64,000 nt of DNA from Bostrychus sinensis (GCA_020698575.1 CM036254.1:3027383-3091382); one strand, 5' to 3'. Numbered from the stretch's first letter, positions 1 through 9,850 are shown. The notes: generated from the sequence alone by a model not told the origin. A program made the numbers and translations.

Positions 1-176
1 CCCTCTGACGTCCCACCACATTCAAACAAACCCACTTTTACCACAAGTCTTTGTACAACTGGCTTCTGCTGCTGTCCCCGTTCACAAATAAGGACAGAGC
101 TGCTCAGAATACCTCATATTTTGTGTTTTATGACAAAAACGGTAAAACGTCATGTTTGTTTGGGTCAGCGGTGCAC
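1..176. repeat. Dispersed repeat, copy 1 (cut by window edge)
   Basis: This stretch is nearly identical to 10815-10993. Both copies share the opening CCCTCTGACGTCCCAC, the phrase AAGGACAGAGCTGCTCAG and the closing GGGTCAGCGGTG. This copy lacks about 9 bases present in the other just after the opening. The class is unknown; no termini or coding sequence are visible, and the element may continue left of the window. Confidence 0.75.
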
Positions 177-204
177 TATTTGTAATTATTAAAAAGAAAT
201 ATTA

Positions 205-455
205 AGTTTGTAATTTATAAATCTGCAGTTTTGCATGTGGATTGTGGATCTGTGGATTGCCCAATTTGTGCAGCCATCTTCTACACACTCAGATCATTTT
301 GAGAAATTTGTTCTGCATTTTGAGACAGCTCTGGGTTATTTCAAAAGAAATTCTGTTCCAATGATGGCCACTCAAAATGATCTGAATGTGCAGAAGTGAT
401 GAATTCACAAACAATTCACAACACTGCAGATTTATAAATGACATTCATGATATAC
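205..455. repeat. Imperfect palindrome, probable MITE
   Basis: The two halves are inverted copies. TTATAAATCTGCAG near 216 is matched by CTGCAGATTTATAA near 425, and CACTCAGATCATTTTGAG near 287 is matched by its reverse complement near 373 with few changes. The arms run for about 100 bases each. The outer ends and a target duplication are not clear, so the superfamily is not assigned. Confidence 0.55.
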
Positions 456-704
456 TTTAGAAATAACTGCAAATATTGCTCAATCGATCTCGCGACTAAC
501 TGCTCACTGTGCTTCTGTTTGATTTCAAACACCAAACTGTAGGTAGAAATACACACACAGACTTATATATTACACCATACCACGACATCTTTTTAAATTA
601 CCCTTTTGTTAGTTGTAAATATGACAGTTTTACCATAAACACCAATACTTAAAGCTAACTACCTATAAATATCTTATTCAAAAGTGAATTTCATGCATAT
701 TGCC

Positions 705-1800
705 TAGGGGTGTAATGATACGTTTTTGCAGCGATACGATATGTATCGATTAGAAGTGTTTCAATACGACTTAAGAACGATATTGGCTAATTTGGAATGA
801 TACGATTCCATACGATTCAACACCTTCGTATCGATAATCGATACAGCAACTTTTTGCCAAAAATTATAAAGGTTTACTCTCAAATGTAGCACCATGGGCG
901 TTGTTGATTATGTCCAGCAGAAACAGAGTGAATAAAAGTTAAATATAACATTTTATTTACCGTATTTTCCGCATTATAAGGCGCATCGGATTATAAGGCA
1001 CACCTTCATATATAGGGCGCACCGCATTATAAGGCACATCCACTAGATGGCGCTGCGCTAAAGGGAATGTCAGTAAAACAGTCAGATAAGTCAGTCAGTC
1101 AAACTTTATTAATAGAATACAAACCTGCGTTCTTACAACTCCGTTCACTCCCAAAACAACTTAGTGCATTCACAATACGGTAGCGTACGAACCGGTAGCT
1201 CTTATTTGCGCCGCCCTTGTTGAAAACAATGTATTTCCAACTCCATTTGTCACAGTTCAAAGCTACATGAACAGCGTTCGAGCGCTCAGTTTTCTGTCCC
1301 CTCAATGTCACAACTCTTCTACTGAGATGGAGCAAAGGCCACGCCTCCTTGTTCTTTTGCGGCAGGATCCATAAACACGCCTATGGCACACATGAACAGC
1401 TGGGACTGGAATTCCCCTTTACCGTTTTTACCGCTGTCACTTCGGCGACGCCCCCTGAATACGGTAGCCATAATTAACCAACATTGATCCATATATAAGG
1501 CGCATCGCATTATAAGGCGCACTGTCGGTTTTTGAGAAAATTAAAGGCTTTTAGGTGCGCCTTATAGTGCGGAAAATACGGTAATTAAAAACAAAATTTA
1601 TCTCCAAAAAGCCATATCTGGTTTTATTTTAACATACAAATTTCTAATTTCAGATTTTTCAGATATTATCGATCGATACTTCATGTGTATCAATATTAAT
1701 TTCCTAGAAAACGGTACGATTCATCATGTGTATCGATGTAGTTGTATCATAAGGAAAAAAAACGATACATCGATACAGTTACTGTATCGTTACACCCCTA
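705..1800. mobile_element. hAT-type MITE (GGGGTGTAACGATAC family), interrupted by a second MITE
   Basis: The terminal inverted repeats are TAGGGGTGTAATGATACG on the left and CGTTACACCCCTA on the right. The flanks ATATTGCC (697-704) and ATACTGCC (1801-1808) form an 8-bp target duplication with one change, as expected for hAT elements. The body is rich in GTATCGAT motifs. No transposase remains. The same family occurs at 31471-32134 and, decayed, at 21310-21655. Bases 960-1581 are a later insertion; without them the element is about 474 bp. Confidence 0.85.
960..1581. mobile_element. TA-flanked MITE (CCGTATTTTCCGCATTATAAGG ends)
   Basis: The inverted ends are CCGTATTTTCCGCATTATAA and the reverse complement of the same at 1562-1581. 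It is flanked by TA on both sides (958-959, 1582-1583). The related host element at 31.7 kb has the uninterrupted sequence TTTATTTAATTAAAAACA, showing that exactly one TA was duplicated; this points to the Tc1/mariner superfamily. The GCGC(A)CTTATA motif recurs inside each end. No transposase frame was recognised. Confidence 0.85.
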
Positions 1801-1808
1801 ATACTGCC

Positions 1809-2795
1809 ATATTTGTGTAAATTGGTGTAAAACAATACTGTATGGGCTGTTTTTAAAGAGAAGCAAAGCAGCAACCCATACTCCCTGTAGCTTCTTGTCA
1901 TCATTGATATTTCACTGTACAATTAAAAACAAACAAACAAACAAAAAAAAACAGTGATGTAAATACAGCAAGCAGTTCCTTGACAATGCTTCATATAAAA
2001 CTCTGAGTGTGACTTTTGTTCCTTTGGTGGCAGAGCGCTGAGGTGGAGAGGGTCGGAGCAGAGCGAGGAAGATATTAATTAAGCCGGGATTGTGCATTGA
2101 CTTCTTCTAGTGCGGAGACAGAAGGTTAAGCAAATGCCAGGGCAGCGGCGTCACTTCAAACAATGGCTATTAGCTTTAGACTCTGCCTCGGTCTGCAGAG
2201 GAAACACAGTTCGCTCTCCGCTCATCGCGCCATTTGTGTTTGTGCGAGCCGATCCTGGAGGTTTGGAGGTGCAGACGGGAGCAGGGGAGGAGGGATGGAA
2301 GAGGAGGAGGAGGAGGGCGGCGGCTGGTCATTTCATTTCAATCTGTGAGTAAATTAGCTGAAGGCAGCAGAGGTTGAAAACACGCTATTATTGGTGCGGT
2401 GCAGAGGCCAATGGGGACCGTCCAGACGAGACAACATTTAAAAAACAGATCGAGATGGGTTTGAAAAGGCCGGGGTGAGGTCTGCAGCGTGGCACACCGA
2501 AAGGACACTGCATTTTTCATTTGTCTAAACACTCAGGAGGATACGACCCCACAAAATTAAATATCTTTAGTAAACTTTAGCTTACATAACTACTTTTTAA
2601 CAACACCTTTCCTCAGGGCCGGCTGTTCCACTCAAGAGTTTCTTTTTCCTTGAGAATAGAGTTCTAAAAATGTATTATCTTTTGAGATTGAAAAACCATA
2701 TCAAGACATTAAACCTTGGACTACAGTGAACCATAACTTGGACACTTGTGAGTTCACCTTGTGTCTAGTTTACTTTTTATACAGCACTACATATT
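1809..2795. other. No gene seen; single-copy-looking sequence
   Basis: It contains a short (CAAA)n/A tract near 1926-1952 and a purine-rich GA/GGA run near 2270-2320. Open frames of 60-80 codons here resemble no family I know and overlap on both strands, so I treat them as chance frames. Confidence 0.5.
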
Positions 2796-3300
2796 AAAGG
2801 GTCTGTATTTTAGAGTTATATATTTTATTTTCTATATTTTTTAAATCAATCTTGGTCTCCTCTAGAACAGCAGAACGTTTTACATCCTTTAAAAACATTA
2901 TCTGACTAAAAGACAATGTTTTTAATAAGTACTCTACTGGTGCCATAAGAAAACAGGTGAAGAGACCAGCAGAGGGCAGCAGAGTGTTGCTCTGTAACGC
3001 CACCTTGAACAGAAACAGAGAGAAATAGCTTCTCACTTTCTTTAACTTTTTGTATGATTTTTTCTTCCAGAATGAAAAAATGTTTGTGAGGAATCAGTGG
3101 AAACAGAGCTTTACACCATTTTTTGGATAAATTAATGTGATAATTGGTCAATGCTTCCTGAAGTGGGTGGAAGTTTGTGGTGAGGCCTCAGAAACTCAGT
3201 GCCAGAAAATACAGGATTACCATACAGGCATGAATGAAACCAAACACAACTCCAGGTCTGTTTTTGAAGATAGGAAAATGTATTTTTTGGCCTTTTCTAG
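2796..3300 (+). repeat. Dispersed repeat family X, copy 1
   Basis: It shares ordered blocks with 13609-14048, 16122-17610 and 53152-53587: CTAGAACAGCAG, ACATTATCTGACTAAAAGA, GGTGAAGAGACCAGCAG followed by AGGGCAGCAGAG, the AATGAAAAAATG block, and CACAACTCCAGGTCTGTTTT near 3245. The start ATTAAAGGGT resembles the TTAAAGGTGCC end of other copies. The right end is not clear in this copy. It looks like a non-autonomous DNA element, perhaps with TTAA targets. Confidence 0.7.
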
Positions 3301-3331
3301 GCTTTAGATATTCAGCAAACTGTTAGAGTCC

Positions 3332-3405
3332 AGCCTAGAACCCACAATGTCAAGGCAGGCTGTAGTTGCCCTGTGCTGCAGCTCTACTACTGAGCTATAC
3401 GACTG
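3332..3405 (-). repeat. tRNA-derived SINE fragment (ACTACAGCCTGCC family)
   Basis: Read on the minus strand it gives a box-A-like segment (TAGCTCAGTAGTAGAGCTG), then GGCAACTACAGCCTGCC-like sequence and a box-B-like stretch. It is the 5' part of the family seen more fully at 6450-6630, 18185-18345 and 23490-23660. Confidence 0.6.
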
Positions 3406-3643
3406 TGCAAGGAAACATTTCACCATGGTAGAAAGCTCAGGCTCAGAGCCAACTGAGCTACACCGCGCGGCTCTGACACTTGTTTAAAGACTTAGACATA
3501 ACTTGGACAGCTCAACTTTTGGATGACTCAGACTTTGACTTCAAGTGCAAATGATTAGACTCGAACTAGACTTGGACCAGTTTTTAGACTCAAACACTAC
3601 TACTAGGGCTCGCCTTTGCATTACTTTTTAGTTGAGCTTTATT

Positions 3644-3965
3644 TTATACAACACTGCGCCCACTACACCTTACACACAACCATGCACCTTGCATCACAAA
3701 TTGAATTTCCTCCCATTTAAGATTGAATAACACATCTTTAATCCATTGCGACGCTGTGGGTGGGGCAGCGTCCTTCCATTTCAAAAGGATCAAGCGGCGT
3801 GAAAAAGCAACAAGTTTACGGCCCCCAACAGGTAACCCTAACCCTTCAGGAGGGACCCCAAAAAGCATCCAGAGTGGATCTGGAGTTATTCTGATTTGGA
3901 AAATACTGGAAAGTGCCTTCCCAATACTCCTGTATTTTGGTGCATAACCAAAACATATGTATCAG
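3644..3965 (-). pseudogene. L1-type LINE, ORF2 C-terminal fragment
   Basis: The minus strand encodes a 74-residue frame with the pattern LILLKWKDAAPPTASQWIKD followed by VLFNLKWEEIQF. That order (A/S-RR-x-ILLxWK, PP, W-x-D, LxLEKIxF) is characteristic of the end of L1-clade ORF2 proteins. Upstream sequence to about 3965 reads like the preceding region but is broken by stops. The element is 5'-truncated and dead. No poly(A) tail or target duplication was found. The clade call is from memory of the motif only. Confidence 0.7.
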
Positions 3966-4039
3966 TGTGGCTTCTGTGGAATTGTCAGAGTGCCTCAGAG
4001 CCTTCTTCTGTTTTTAGCTTAAGGTAAGTTCTACTTCAC

Positions 4040-4095
4040 TGTGCTCGTAGGGAAATTTGTTCTCTGCATTTGACCCATCTTTAACGCCATTTGGG
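4040..4095 (-). repeat. Short dispersed repeat (ATGGGTCAAATGCAGAG family)
   Basis: The minus strand reads GATGGGTCAAATGCAGAGAA then CAAATTTCCC. The same word string occurs at 18770-18815 and 30738-30785 on the plus strand. It is a known kind of fish repeat tail; the class is not determined here. Confidence 0.6.
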
Positions 4096-4189
4096 TCGCC
4101 TGTCAGGATGGCAAATGTTACGCCCCGCCCCGTCTGGCAGTAACACCCACTGTACCTCCAATGATGTTGAAAAATCAGATCCACTTTAT

Positions 4190-4633
4190 TAGGGCTGCAC
4201 GATATGGAGAAAACATGTGATATTCGATAACTATGTTGAAAATTGCGATAACGATATTATTGCAATATTTGAAAATAGAGCCTACTTTTGGAACATAGTG
4301 AGTTAAATTCACTACATTTCACAAAAATGTAAGTTCCTGTATTTACAAGTCAAAACAGCCACAAAATCAAAACTGAACATAGATTAAACCAGGAATAAAA
4401 CAAGGCTAAGCTGTAACTAAATTAATTAAATTACCACTAAAACTGGACTTTTTAAACATTTTTATTTAGTCACAACACATGTTCTTTTAAGGCTCTGCTG
4501 GAAAATGATTCTTCAGTGTAAATCTCTGTCAGATGGAAGACCACAGCATTATTGCGATATATTTAGATTCTTGCGATACAGATATTGCGTTTGCTGATAT
4601 TGCGATAATTTTGCGATATATTGTGCAGCCCTA
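4190..4633. mobile_element. hAT-type MITE (AGGGCTGCACGATAT family), copy 1
   Basis: Ends are TAGGGCTGCACGATATGG and ATATTGTGCAGCCCTA. Flanks CACTTTAT (4182-4189) and TACTTTAT (4634-4641) are an 8-bp duplication with one change. The interior is full of ATTGCGATAT motifs and has no transposase. A second copy in the opposite sense lies at 31379-32444 and carries a nested element. Confidence 0.88.
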
Positions 4634-4641
4634 TACTTTAT

Positions 4642-5580
4642 ATCTCTATGTGAAATAAACCCAGGCTTGTGTTAGGCCAGAGTTAGCTCCTATAGTTCAA
4701 ATGCAATCATGTCATCGTATTGAGATTCTTCCGGCGTTGTCCATGACCTCTGACCCCACACGTCGTCAATGCGTCTACATGGTACGGCAGCATCCGGAGG
4801 TTGCTCTGAGTCAGATTAAATAGCTTTGTGTCCGACCAGGAGGATGTAAACAAACCAGCCGAGTGGAGAGAGCCTAATGTTAGGGGCCGGCTTTTGTATG
4901 GAGAGAAATTACGGGAGCGTTTGATTCGCGCCAAGGTGCCGTCCTGAACATATGGCGTTTTAATTCTTTGCCCGTCTCATCTGGGTAACTCGAATCTCCG
5001 CAGCTCCATCAGGGAAATATGGGCACCAGCCGAATGCTTAACGGCAAAAGGCTGCAATTTCGCTCCTTAATGGGCCTTCTCCTCCCATCTCCCCCCGTCT
5101 CCGCTGTGTTCTGCGTCTCTTAAACCCCCGTCTTTGTTTGTTTAGCGTTTTTCGAGCCATTCTTCTCTCTGCTCCTCCATCCTGCAGGCTTCTCTTATTT
5201 GCATTGATTTGCCCACTTAGAGCCGGAGTGGACTCAGAGGGAGAATAGGACTCCATCAAAATGTGCACAGGCAAAAAAAAAAAACTCAAAGAAGAACAGC
5301 CCTTTCTGTCAGATTTAATGTAGCTATGGAAAATCTATGCAAATGAGTAGCGCACCTGTGTTTTAGAGACGCATGCTTTGTATCAACGTTACATATTTTC
5401 TTCATCTATAAATGAGTACATCACAATACAACACACAACCCTCACTTTGTGCAGCGTGAAAAGAACCTCTATCATTTAAACAATAAAGTAAATTGCTGAA
5501 TTCACTTATTAATATAAATATTACATAAATTACCCTGGATAATATCATATTTCAGCCGCAAAGGGCCTGGAGAGAGTAGC
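4642..5580. other. No gene seen; single-copy-looking sequence
   Basis: Mixed composition, with a poly-A run near 5274. Several 75-83 codon frames exist, but none resembles a known family. Confidence 0.5.
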
Positions 5581-5582
5581 AT

Positions 5583-5640
5583 GAGGAAGGGCATCCGGTG
5601 TAAAAATCTACACCAATAAATATGCAAATCACTACACACT
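5583..5640 (+). repeat. Fragment of the GAAGGGCATCCGGTGTAA repeat
   Basis: GGAAGGGCATCCGGTGTAAA followed by AATATGCAAATCA matches a dispersed fish repeat with better preserved copies at 35160-35240 and 44108-44200. Similar words occur near the 3' end of DANA-type SINEs and RTE-type LINEs. Confidence 0.6.
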
Positions 5641-5649
5641 ACAAGACAC

Positions 5650-5990
5650 AGCATAGTCTGCTCCTTCTGATGTTAATGACCTGAGTGAAACTGGTTTGGT
5701 CTGGGTTTTAAGAGACCGTTGTAAACAGATGGAAGGTTGTATCTGAGCCCACTATTTCTGTTAAAAGAAGGTTTTTCTGTTTTAACTCCTCACACAGACC
5801 GTCCTTTTTCTGACCGTCCTTTTTCTCCGGCTAAGACTCAGATCTCACTGTCCTCAAAGGAGTGGTCTGTGTCCTTCAGGTGGAGGTGTCCCTGCAGACT
5901 CTGGTCCTCTGCAGTTGGCCGTGGTGTTGGTATAGCCTCTTGTGCAGAGGCTTTTTGGTTTCTCTAATGTACTGTTCATTGCAGACAACA
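5650..5990 (-). pseudogene. Penelope-like retroelement, GIY-YIG endonuclease remnant
   Basis: Minus-strand reading gives CNEQYIRETKKPLHKRLYQH, matching the Penelope endonuclease block C..YIGETKQPLHKRM.QH. In another frame it gives HLHLKDTDHSFEDSE, the next conserved block, followed by VLAGEK-like and GRSEKG-like words. The glycine of YIG is arginine here, there is a frameshift between the two blocks and at least one stop, so the nuclease is dead. The segment 5665-5735 shares GATGTTAATGACCTGAGTGA with 24000-24020 in the Penelope-type terminus at 23724-24163, linking the two. Confidence 0.8.
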
Positions 5991-6004
5991 TTGCTTTAAT
6001 TGTT

Positions 6005-6213
6005 TGGGCGGCACAGGTGGCATAGTGGCTAGCACTCCTGCCTCACAGCAAGAAGGTCCCGGGTTCCTGGACTGGGTGGGGCTTTTCTGTGTGGAGTTTG
6101 CATGTTCTCCCCGTGTCTGCGTAGGTTTCCTCCGGGTGCCAGGACTCCCCTGCAAAAGAGATTCTGAATCTCAGTGGGGACTTTCCTGGTTAAATAAAGG
6201 TCAAATCAAAAAA
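6005..6213 (+). mobile_element. DANA-like SINE head joined to a LINE-type tail
   Basis: The 5' part reads GGGCGGCACAGGTGGCATAG, then CTGCCTCACAGCAAGAAGGT, then GTGGAGTTTGCATGTTCTCC, the order seen in DANA/HE1-type SINEs with tRNA-like boxes. The last 60 bases (AGATTCTGAATCTCAGTGGG, CTGGTTAAATAAAGGTCAAA) match the 3' tail of the LINE at 24599-25082. An A-rich tail follows. Short flanks ATTGT are shared. This is a SINE that borrowed a LINE 3' end. Confidence 0.75.
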
Positions 6214-6449
6214 AAAATTGTAACTGGGAATTTTGTCTTTGGGATGAACAAGTTTTTGAGTGTATTAATGAGTTTGAAATGAAGCAAGATGCTGTTTTGG
6301 CTAAAAATCATATTAAGCGCATCAGACAGACCAGAAATGTAAGGAATAACAAGGTTATGTAATAGTTTTGTGGTTCAGTGGTTTCATGTCCAGCCTATCA
6401 ACTATTTTAAACCAAGTTTTGTTTCAGTTTCAAAAATCCCTCCTTCTAT

Positions 6450-6632
6450 GCCACATTATAGCTCAGTTGGTAGAAGTGCATGTGCAATGTGCTATGCATG
6501 GCAACTACAGCCTGCCTTGGCATCGTGGGTTTGACTCCGGCCTCTGACACTTTGCAGAATGTCTTTCCTCATGATTTCCTGTCACTTCTTGCCTACACTG
6601 TCCAATAAAGCTGAAAAAGGCCAAAAAAACCC
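6450..6632 (+). mobile_element. tRNA-derived SINE (ACTACAGCCTGCC family)
   Basis: A box-A-like TAGCTCAGTTGGTAG lies near 6471 and a box-B-like GGGTTTGACTCC near 6527. The body contains GGCAACTACAGCCTGCCTTG and the 3' part reads TGTCCAATAAAGCTGAAAAA with an A-rich tail. Other copies lie at 18185-18345 and 23490-23660, and a reverse fragment at 3332-3405. It has lost tRNA folding and is not a tRNA gene. Confidence 0.75.
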
Positions 6633-6639
6633 AAACTCT

Positions 6640-7745
6640 AAACCTTTTGTTGCCTCTCTATGAGTTAGCTGGCTTGTATTAGGTGATGGGGCGCCTTCCA
6701 AGTGGGCCCTCCTAGGCCTAATGCACTGGCAGTAGGAGGTCAGCCTATTGTTCACCTCCAGCAAGCTCAGTAGTAGTTTACGTTTAGAGAAGTGTGCATA
6801 CTGCAGAAAAATGTATGCATTTGTCTAAAAATCCCATCTATTTGTTAGAATGCAGCAGTATCCACACCGAGACTCAATTGTCAACAAACTCTCCTCTCCC
6901 GAACCATAATGTGGAAAAGTCCTGAGCCTGTTGTCACATCCAGCCTCTAAACTACCCCCTGTTTATTGGGAAAAATACCTCCATAAATTGCTGAATACGG
7001 TTTGTGTCACTATTTTAAATCTCCCACTATCCATCTTGGTAAATACCGGACAATTGTAATGAAAATTCCCTGAGACTCGGCTGCAACAAAAATCACCTGA
7101 CACCAACATGGCTGTGGAGTAGCACTGTGCAGAATATGTTTGCGGGATTTTTCTATTTTTTTTTCTTCTTTTTAATCGTCTGAAGTCCTTTGTGTGGCTT
7201 GACAGCTGTAGACGAGTCACTAATAAGTCCGGGTCCGTGAAGCCTTCCTGCTGAGCTCCGAGCAGCGTCTTTATACACCGAGAAACCCTCACCACAAACA
7301 CAAGCCCGTAATCATTTGGCTGTCTAGCGCCGCCAACACTGCCATCATGGGCCAATTAAGTGGCCATATATCTGTCTCGCAGTCTCCTCCGGCGGCGTGG
7401 ACAGTACTGGGGGAGCCGGTGGGAGAGGGAGCCGGCCCACCCGCGGCTACCAGTCAATTTGTAGCTTAAAGCCTGCTTGCCACAACACTCCGGCATTATT
7501 AGGACTATAGTGGCACTGCCGAGGATTGGAGTGTGGCTGGGAGGCTGAGTGCTTAGAGAAGGAAAAAGAAGAAAAAAAACAAAAAAACAGGGAGGGATGG
7601 CCAGTGCCTTACAGTGAGAGGCCGAGATGTTTTTATTTACAATGATGTGGGTTTTGGGATAGAATAAAAAAGAGCAAATATCAGTTGCAGTACAGCAGCA
7701 GCTTTTGGAGAAATTGGACATTTGGATGTAAGCAGGACACTGGCC
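6640..7745. other. No gene seen; long single-copy-looking stretch
   Basis: No repeat copy elsewhere in the window and no recognisable protein. Two adjoining minus-strand frames of 130 codons (6963-7355) and 121 codons (7356-7721) are the longest non-repeat frames here, but their residues look low-complexity and match no family I know. The GC-rich part 7220-7520 could be a conserved non-coding element. Confidence 0.4.
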
Positions 7746-7747
7746 AG

Positions 7748-7806
7748 TGTACTTTTTGTGCCAGACCCAAGCCTGGACAAATGGAAAGGGTTGCAGCCAG
7801 GGTCGT
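7748..7806 (+). repeat. Fragment of the GCCTGGATAAATGG repeat
   Basis: TTTTGTGCCAGACCCAAGCC followed by TGGACAAATGGAAAGGGTTG matches the same blocks at 28349, 35160, 44130 and 49385. Confidence 0.55.
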
Positions 7807-7845
7807 TTTAGAAATACTGAAGTCCATTGTGTTGGGATGAAGCCA

Positions 7846-8135
7846 AGTTTAGTTTAGTCATGGTTTAGTCCTGGTTTAGGTCTGGTCCAGAGCGGGTTAA
7901 GGTCTGATTTAGAAACTCAAAAACAGCATCGCACACTCTGCCATTCCATGACAAAGATAATTTATTTCATTATGATGATTACGTTTCGGCTCAACAGCCT
8001 TCGTCAGATCAACTGTCCGATTTAGACCTGGTTTAGTCCAACTTTAGTCCTAGTGCAGACTTAATTTAGACCTGGTTTAGTCCTAGTTTAGTCCTGACTA
8101 AGACTTGGTTTAGATCTGATTTTACTTTGATTTAG
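7846..8135 (+). repeat. Degenerate 11-bp repeat (CCTGGTTTAGT), split by another repeat
   Basis: Words such as TTTAGTCCTGG, TTTAGACCTGG and TTTAGTCCTAG recur here out of strict register, as in the large array at 46850-47880. The block is interrupted around 7920-8022 by unrelated sequence carrying ACGTTTCGGCTCAACAGCCT then TCGTCAGATCAAC, a repeat motif common in fish. Confidence 0.65.
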
Positions 8136-8199
8136 TTATAAAATGTATAAATGTGACCATTAACCATTAAAAGATGCATAGTGCAATATTAGAAAATAT

Positions 8200-8483
8200 G
8201 GTAACACTTTAGCTTAGAGTCCACTTATTAACCATTAACTAAGTGCTAATTAGCATGCTAATTTGTGGTTAATTAGCCCTTAATTGCTAATTATAAAGCA
8301 GTAATTACAAGTTTATTAAGGGGAAAATGTTAGTTAGTTGCTAATTAGTGATAGAATATGTTCACACAGAATAAGGGATTAATAGGTGCTTTATAATTAC
8401 CAATAAGAGCTAATTAAGCACTAACAATGCTAATTAGCACTTAGCTAATGGTTAATAAGTGGACTCTAAGCTAAAGTGTTACC
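8200..8483. mobile_element. 284-bp MITE with very long inverted ends and exact 8-bp target duplication
   Basis: The two ends are GGTAACACTTTAGCTTAGAG and its reverse complement, and the match continues for about 57 bases with only an occasional change (the outer part reads on through CCACTTATTAACCATTA). GAAAATAT flanks both sides (8192-8199, 8484-8491) exactly. The interior is AT-rich with repeated GCTAATTAG. The short, clean target duplication and little divergence suggest a young insertion. The 8-bp duplication fits hAT or a similar family; there is no transposase. Confidence 0.9.
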
Positions 8484-8560
8484 GAAAATATTACTATAAT
8501 AATAATGTTTTGTTTTATCTCTCCGCTGCTGCTTTATTATTTGGGGTCACCACTGCAAAC

Positions 8561-8840
8561 CAGTTGCACAGTGATGAAGAAAACAAGGTCCACCTGCAGC
8601 CAGTGAGTATAAATTAGTGTTTCCCTTTGTCTTTGTGTTCACCCTGAAGAAGGCCCAAGCCGACGCACGTTTTTGTGTTTTAATGTCTCCAGCCCTCATG
8701 AAATAAAGGCCTTTTATACTTTTTCAACCAAGTGAGTGCCTGGACCTTGTTTTCTTCATCCTCTGTGACCCTTTCCATGAGCACTATTGATTTTGTGGAA
8801 ACCAGTAGCTCCCTGTTTTAATCTGCAGTTGCACAGTGAT
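8561..8840. mobile_element. Insertion bounded by a 15-bp direct repeat, with a 20-bp perfect inverted repeat inside
   Basis: CAGTTGCACAGTGAT occurs exactly at 8561-8575 and 8826-8840. Within, GATGAAGAAAACAAGGTCCA (8573-8592) is the exact reverse complement of 8741-8760. Between these are GAAGAAGGCCCAAGCCGACG and an ATGAAATAAAGGCC stretch. A 15-bp duplication is longer than DNA transposons make and fits a target-primed retroelement; the inverted repeat is reminiscent of Penelope-type ends. Class uncertain. Confidence 0.55.
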
Positions 8841-8882
8841 TTGGGAAGGTTTTTTGTTGTTGTTGTTTTGTTTTGTTTTTTT

Positions 8883-8965
8883 TACACCAGATGCTCTTCC
8901 TGTCGCAACCAAGTGAGTGTGAGTGTCTTGCCTAGAGACACAATGACAGTATGTGGAACAGGCTG
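8883..8965 (-). repeat. SINE fragments, reverse orientation
   Basis: CAGATGCTCTTCCTGTCGCA is the reverse complement of the AAGGGCATCC repeat. GTCTTGCCTAGAGACACAAT then GACAGTATG matches the body of the tRNA-derived SINE at 40281-40625 (GTCTTGCCCAGGGACACAAC). Confidence 0.55.
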
Positions 8966-8989
8966 GGTAAATGCCTAATAATAATATTT

Positions 8990-9850
8990 TTTTGTTTCAA
9001 GACAAATGCAAAAAGGGTTTCATGTTTTAAATTGGCTTGTTTTTTAGTTTTGTTTAACTGTATGTCCTTTTCAAACCCACTACATTGTTTTTTCTTGTTC
9101 CGTTACAGCCCCGGATCACAGAATAAACAGGACTCCAGTTTTTGAGGAGGATAAGAAAATGCAAGACAAAATAAACAGCGGTAGTGCTGTAGTTGTGATT
9201 ATTCTAATTTAGCGTCTGATGTAAATCTAAATGAAGTCACGTCGGGAGGTGGACAGTGCAGCGTCGCCCTGGGACAGCCCTGTCTTCGTCTGATTGTCTC
9301 CTCTCTGAGTGGATAACCCCGGATCCACCCCACGCTGCAGGGACCGCTCAGGTATTAGGAAGGCTTTTCGGACTTGGGCTTCACACCAGTGGGACGAGGA
9401 TGGAGAGGAGGGAGAGGAGGTGAGAGGTTAGCGAGCCTAATCTGGAGCGCTGACGAACACCGGCCCACTCACAGTCCCATATGGGCCCACCAGATCGGGA
9501 CGACGGGCTGGAGCGGGTCCCAGAGCTAGAGACCAAACATAAACACAGCTTTACCATGGGGCTGGAAATAGACTGGATTCTTTAGGTCAGTTATGGAGAG
9601 GGGAAAACATGCTTTATGTTTATTAAAGAGAGGAAGTGTAGACCAGGACACCAGCGGATGATTGATGGGAAGAGACTCCGAAAATTGTTGCGCCAAGTTC
9701 TTTTTTGAGAAAGGTTTTTATCCATTCTTAGTTTTGGTAAATTTATGTGTATACTGTGCTGGTCCCAAGCCTGCATAACTAGAGAGGGTTGTTTTTGGGG
9801 CGACAGTAGCTCACCACTCCATCTAGTGGTTTATATTCGATACCTGTTGC
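8990..9850. other. No gene seen; single-copy-looking sequence
   Basis: The part 9230-9560 is richer in GC and CpG than its surroundings. Short frames only. A possible decayed SINE lies around 9790-9850 and continues past the hAT insertion at 10531-10600, where TGCAGTGGGTTAAACGTTAG resembles a SINE box A region. Confidence 0.4.
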
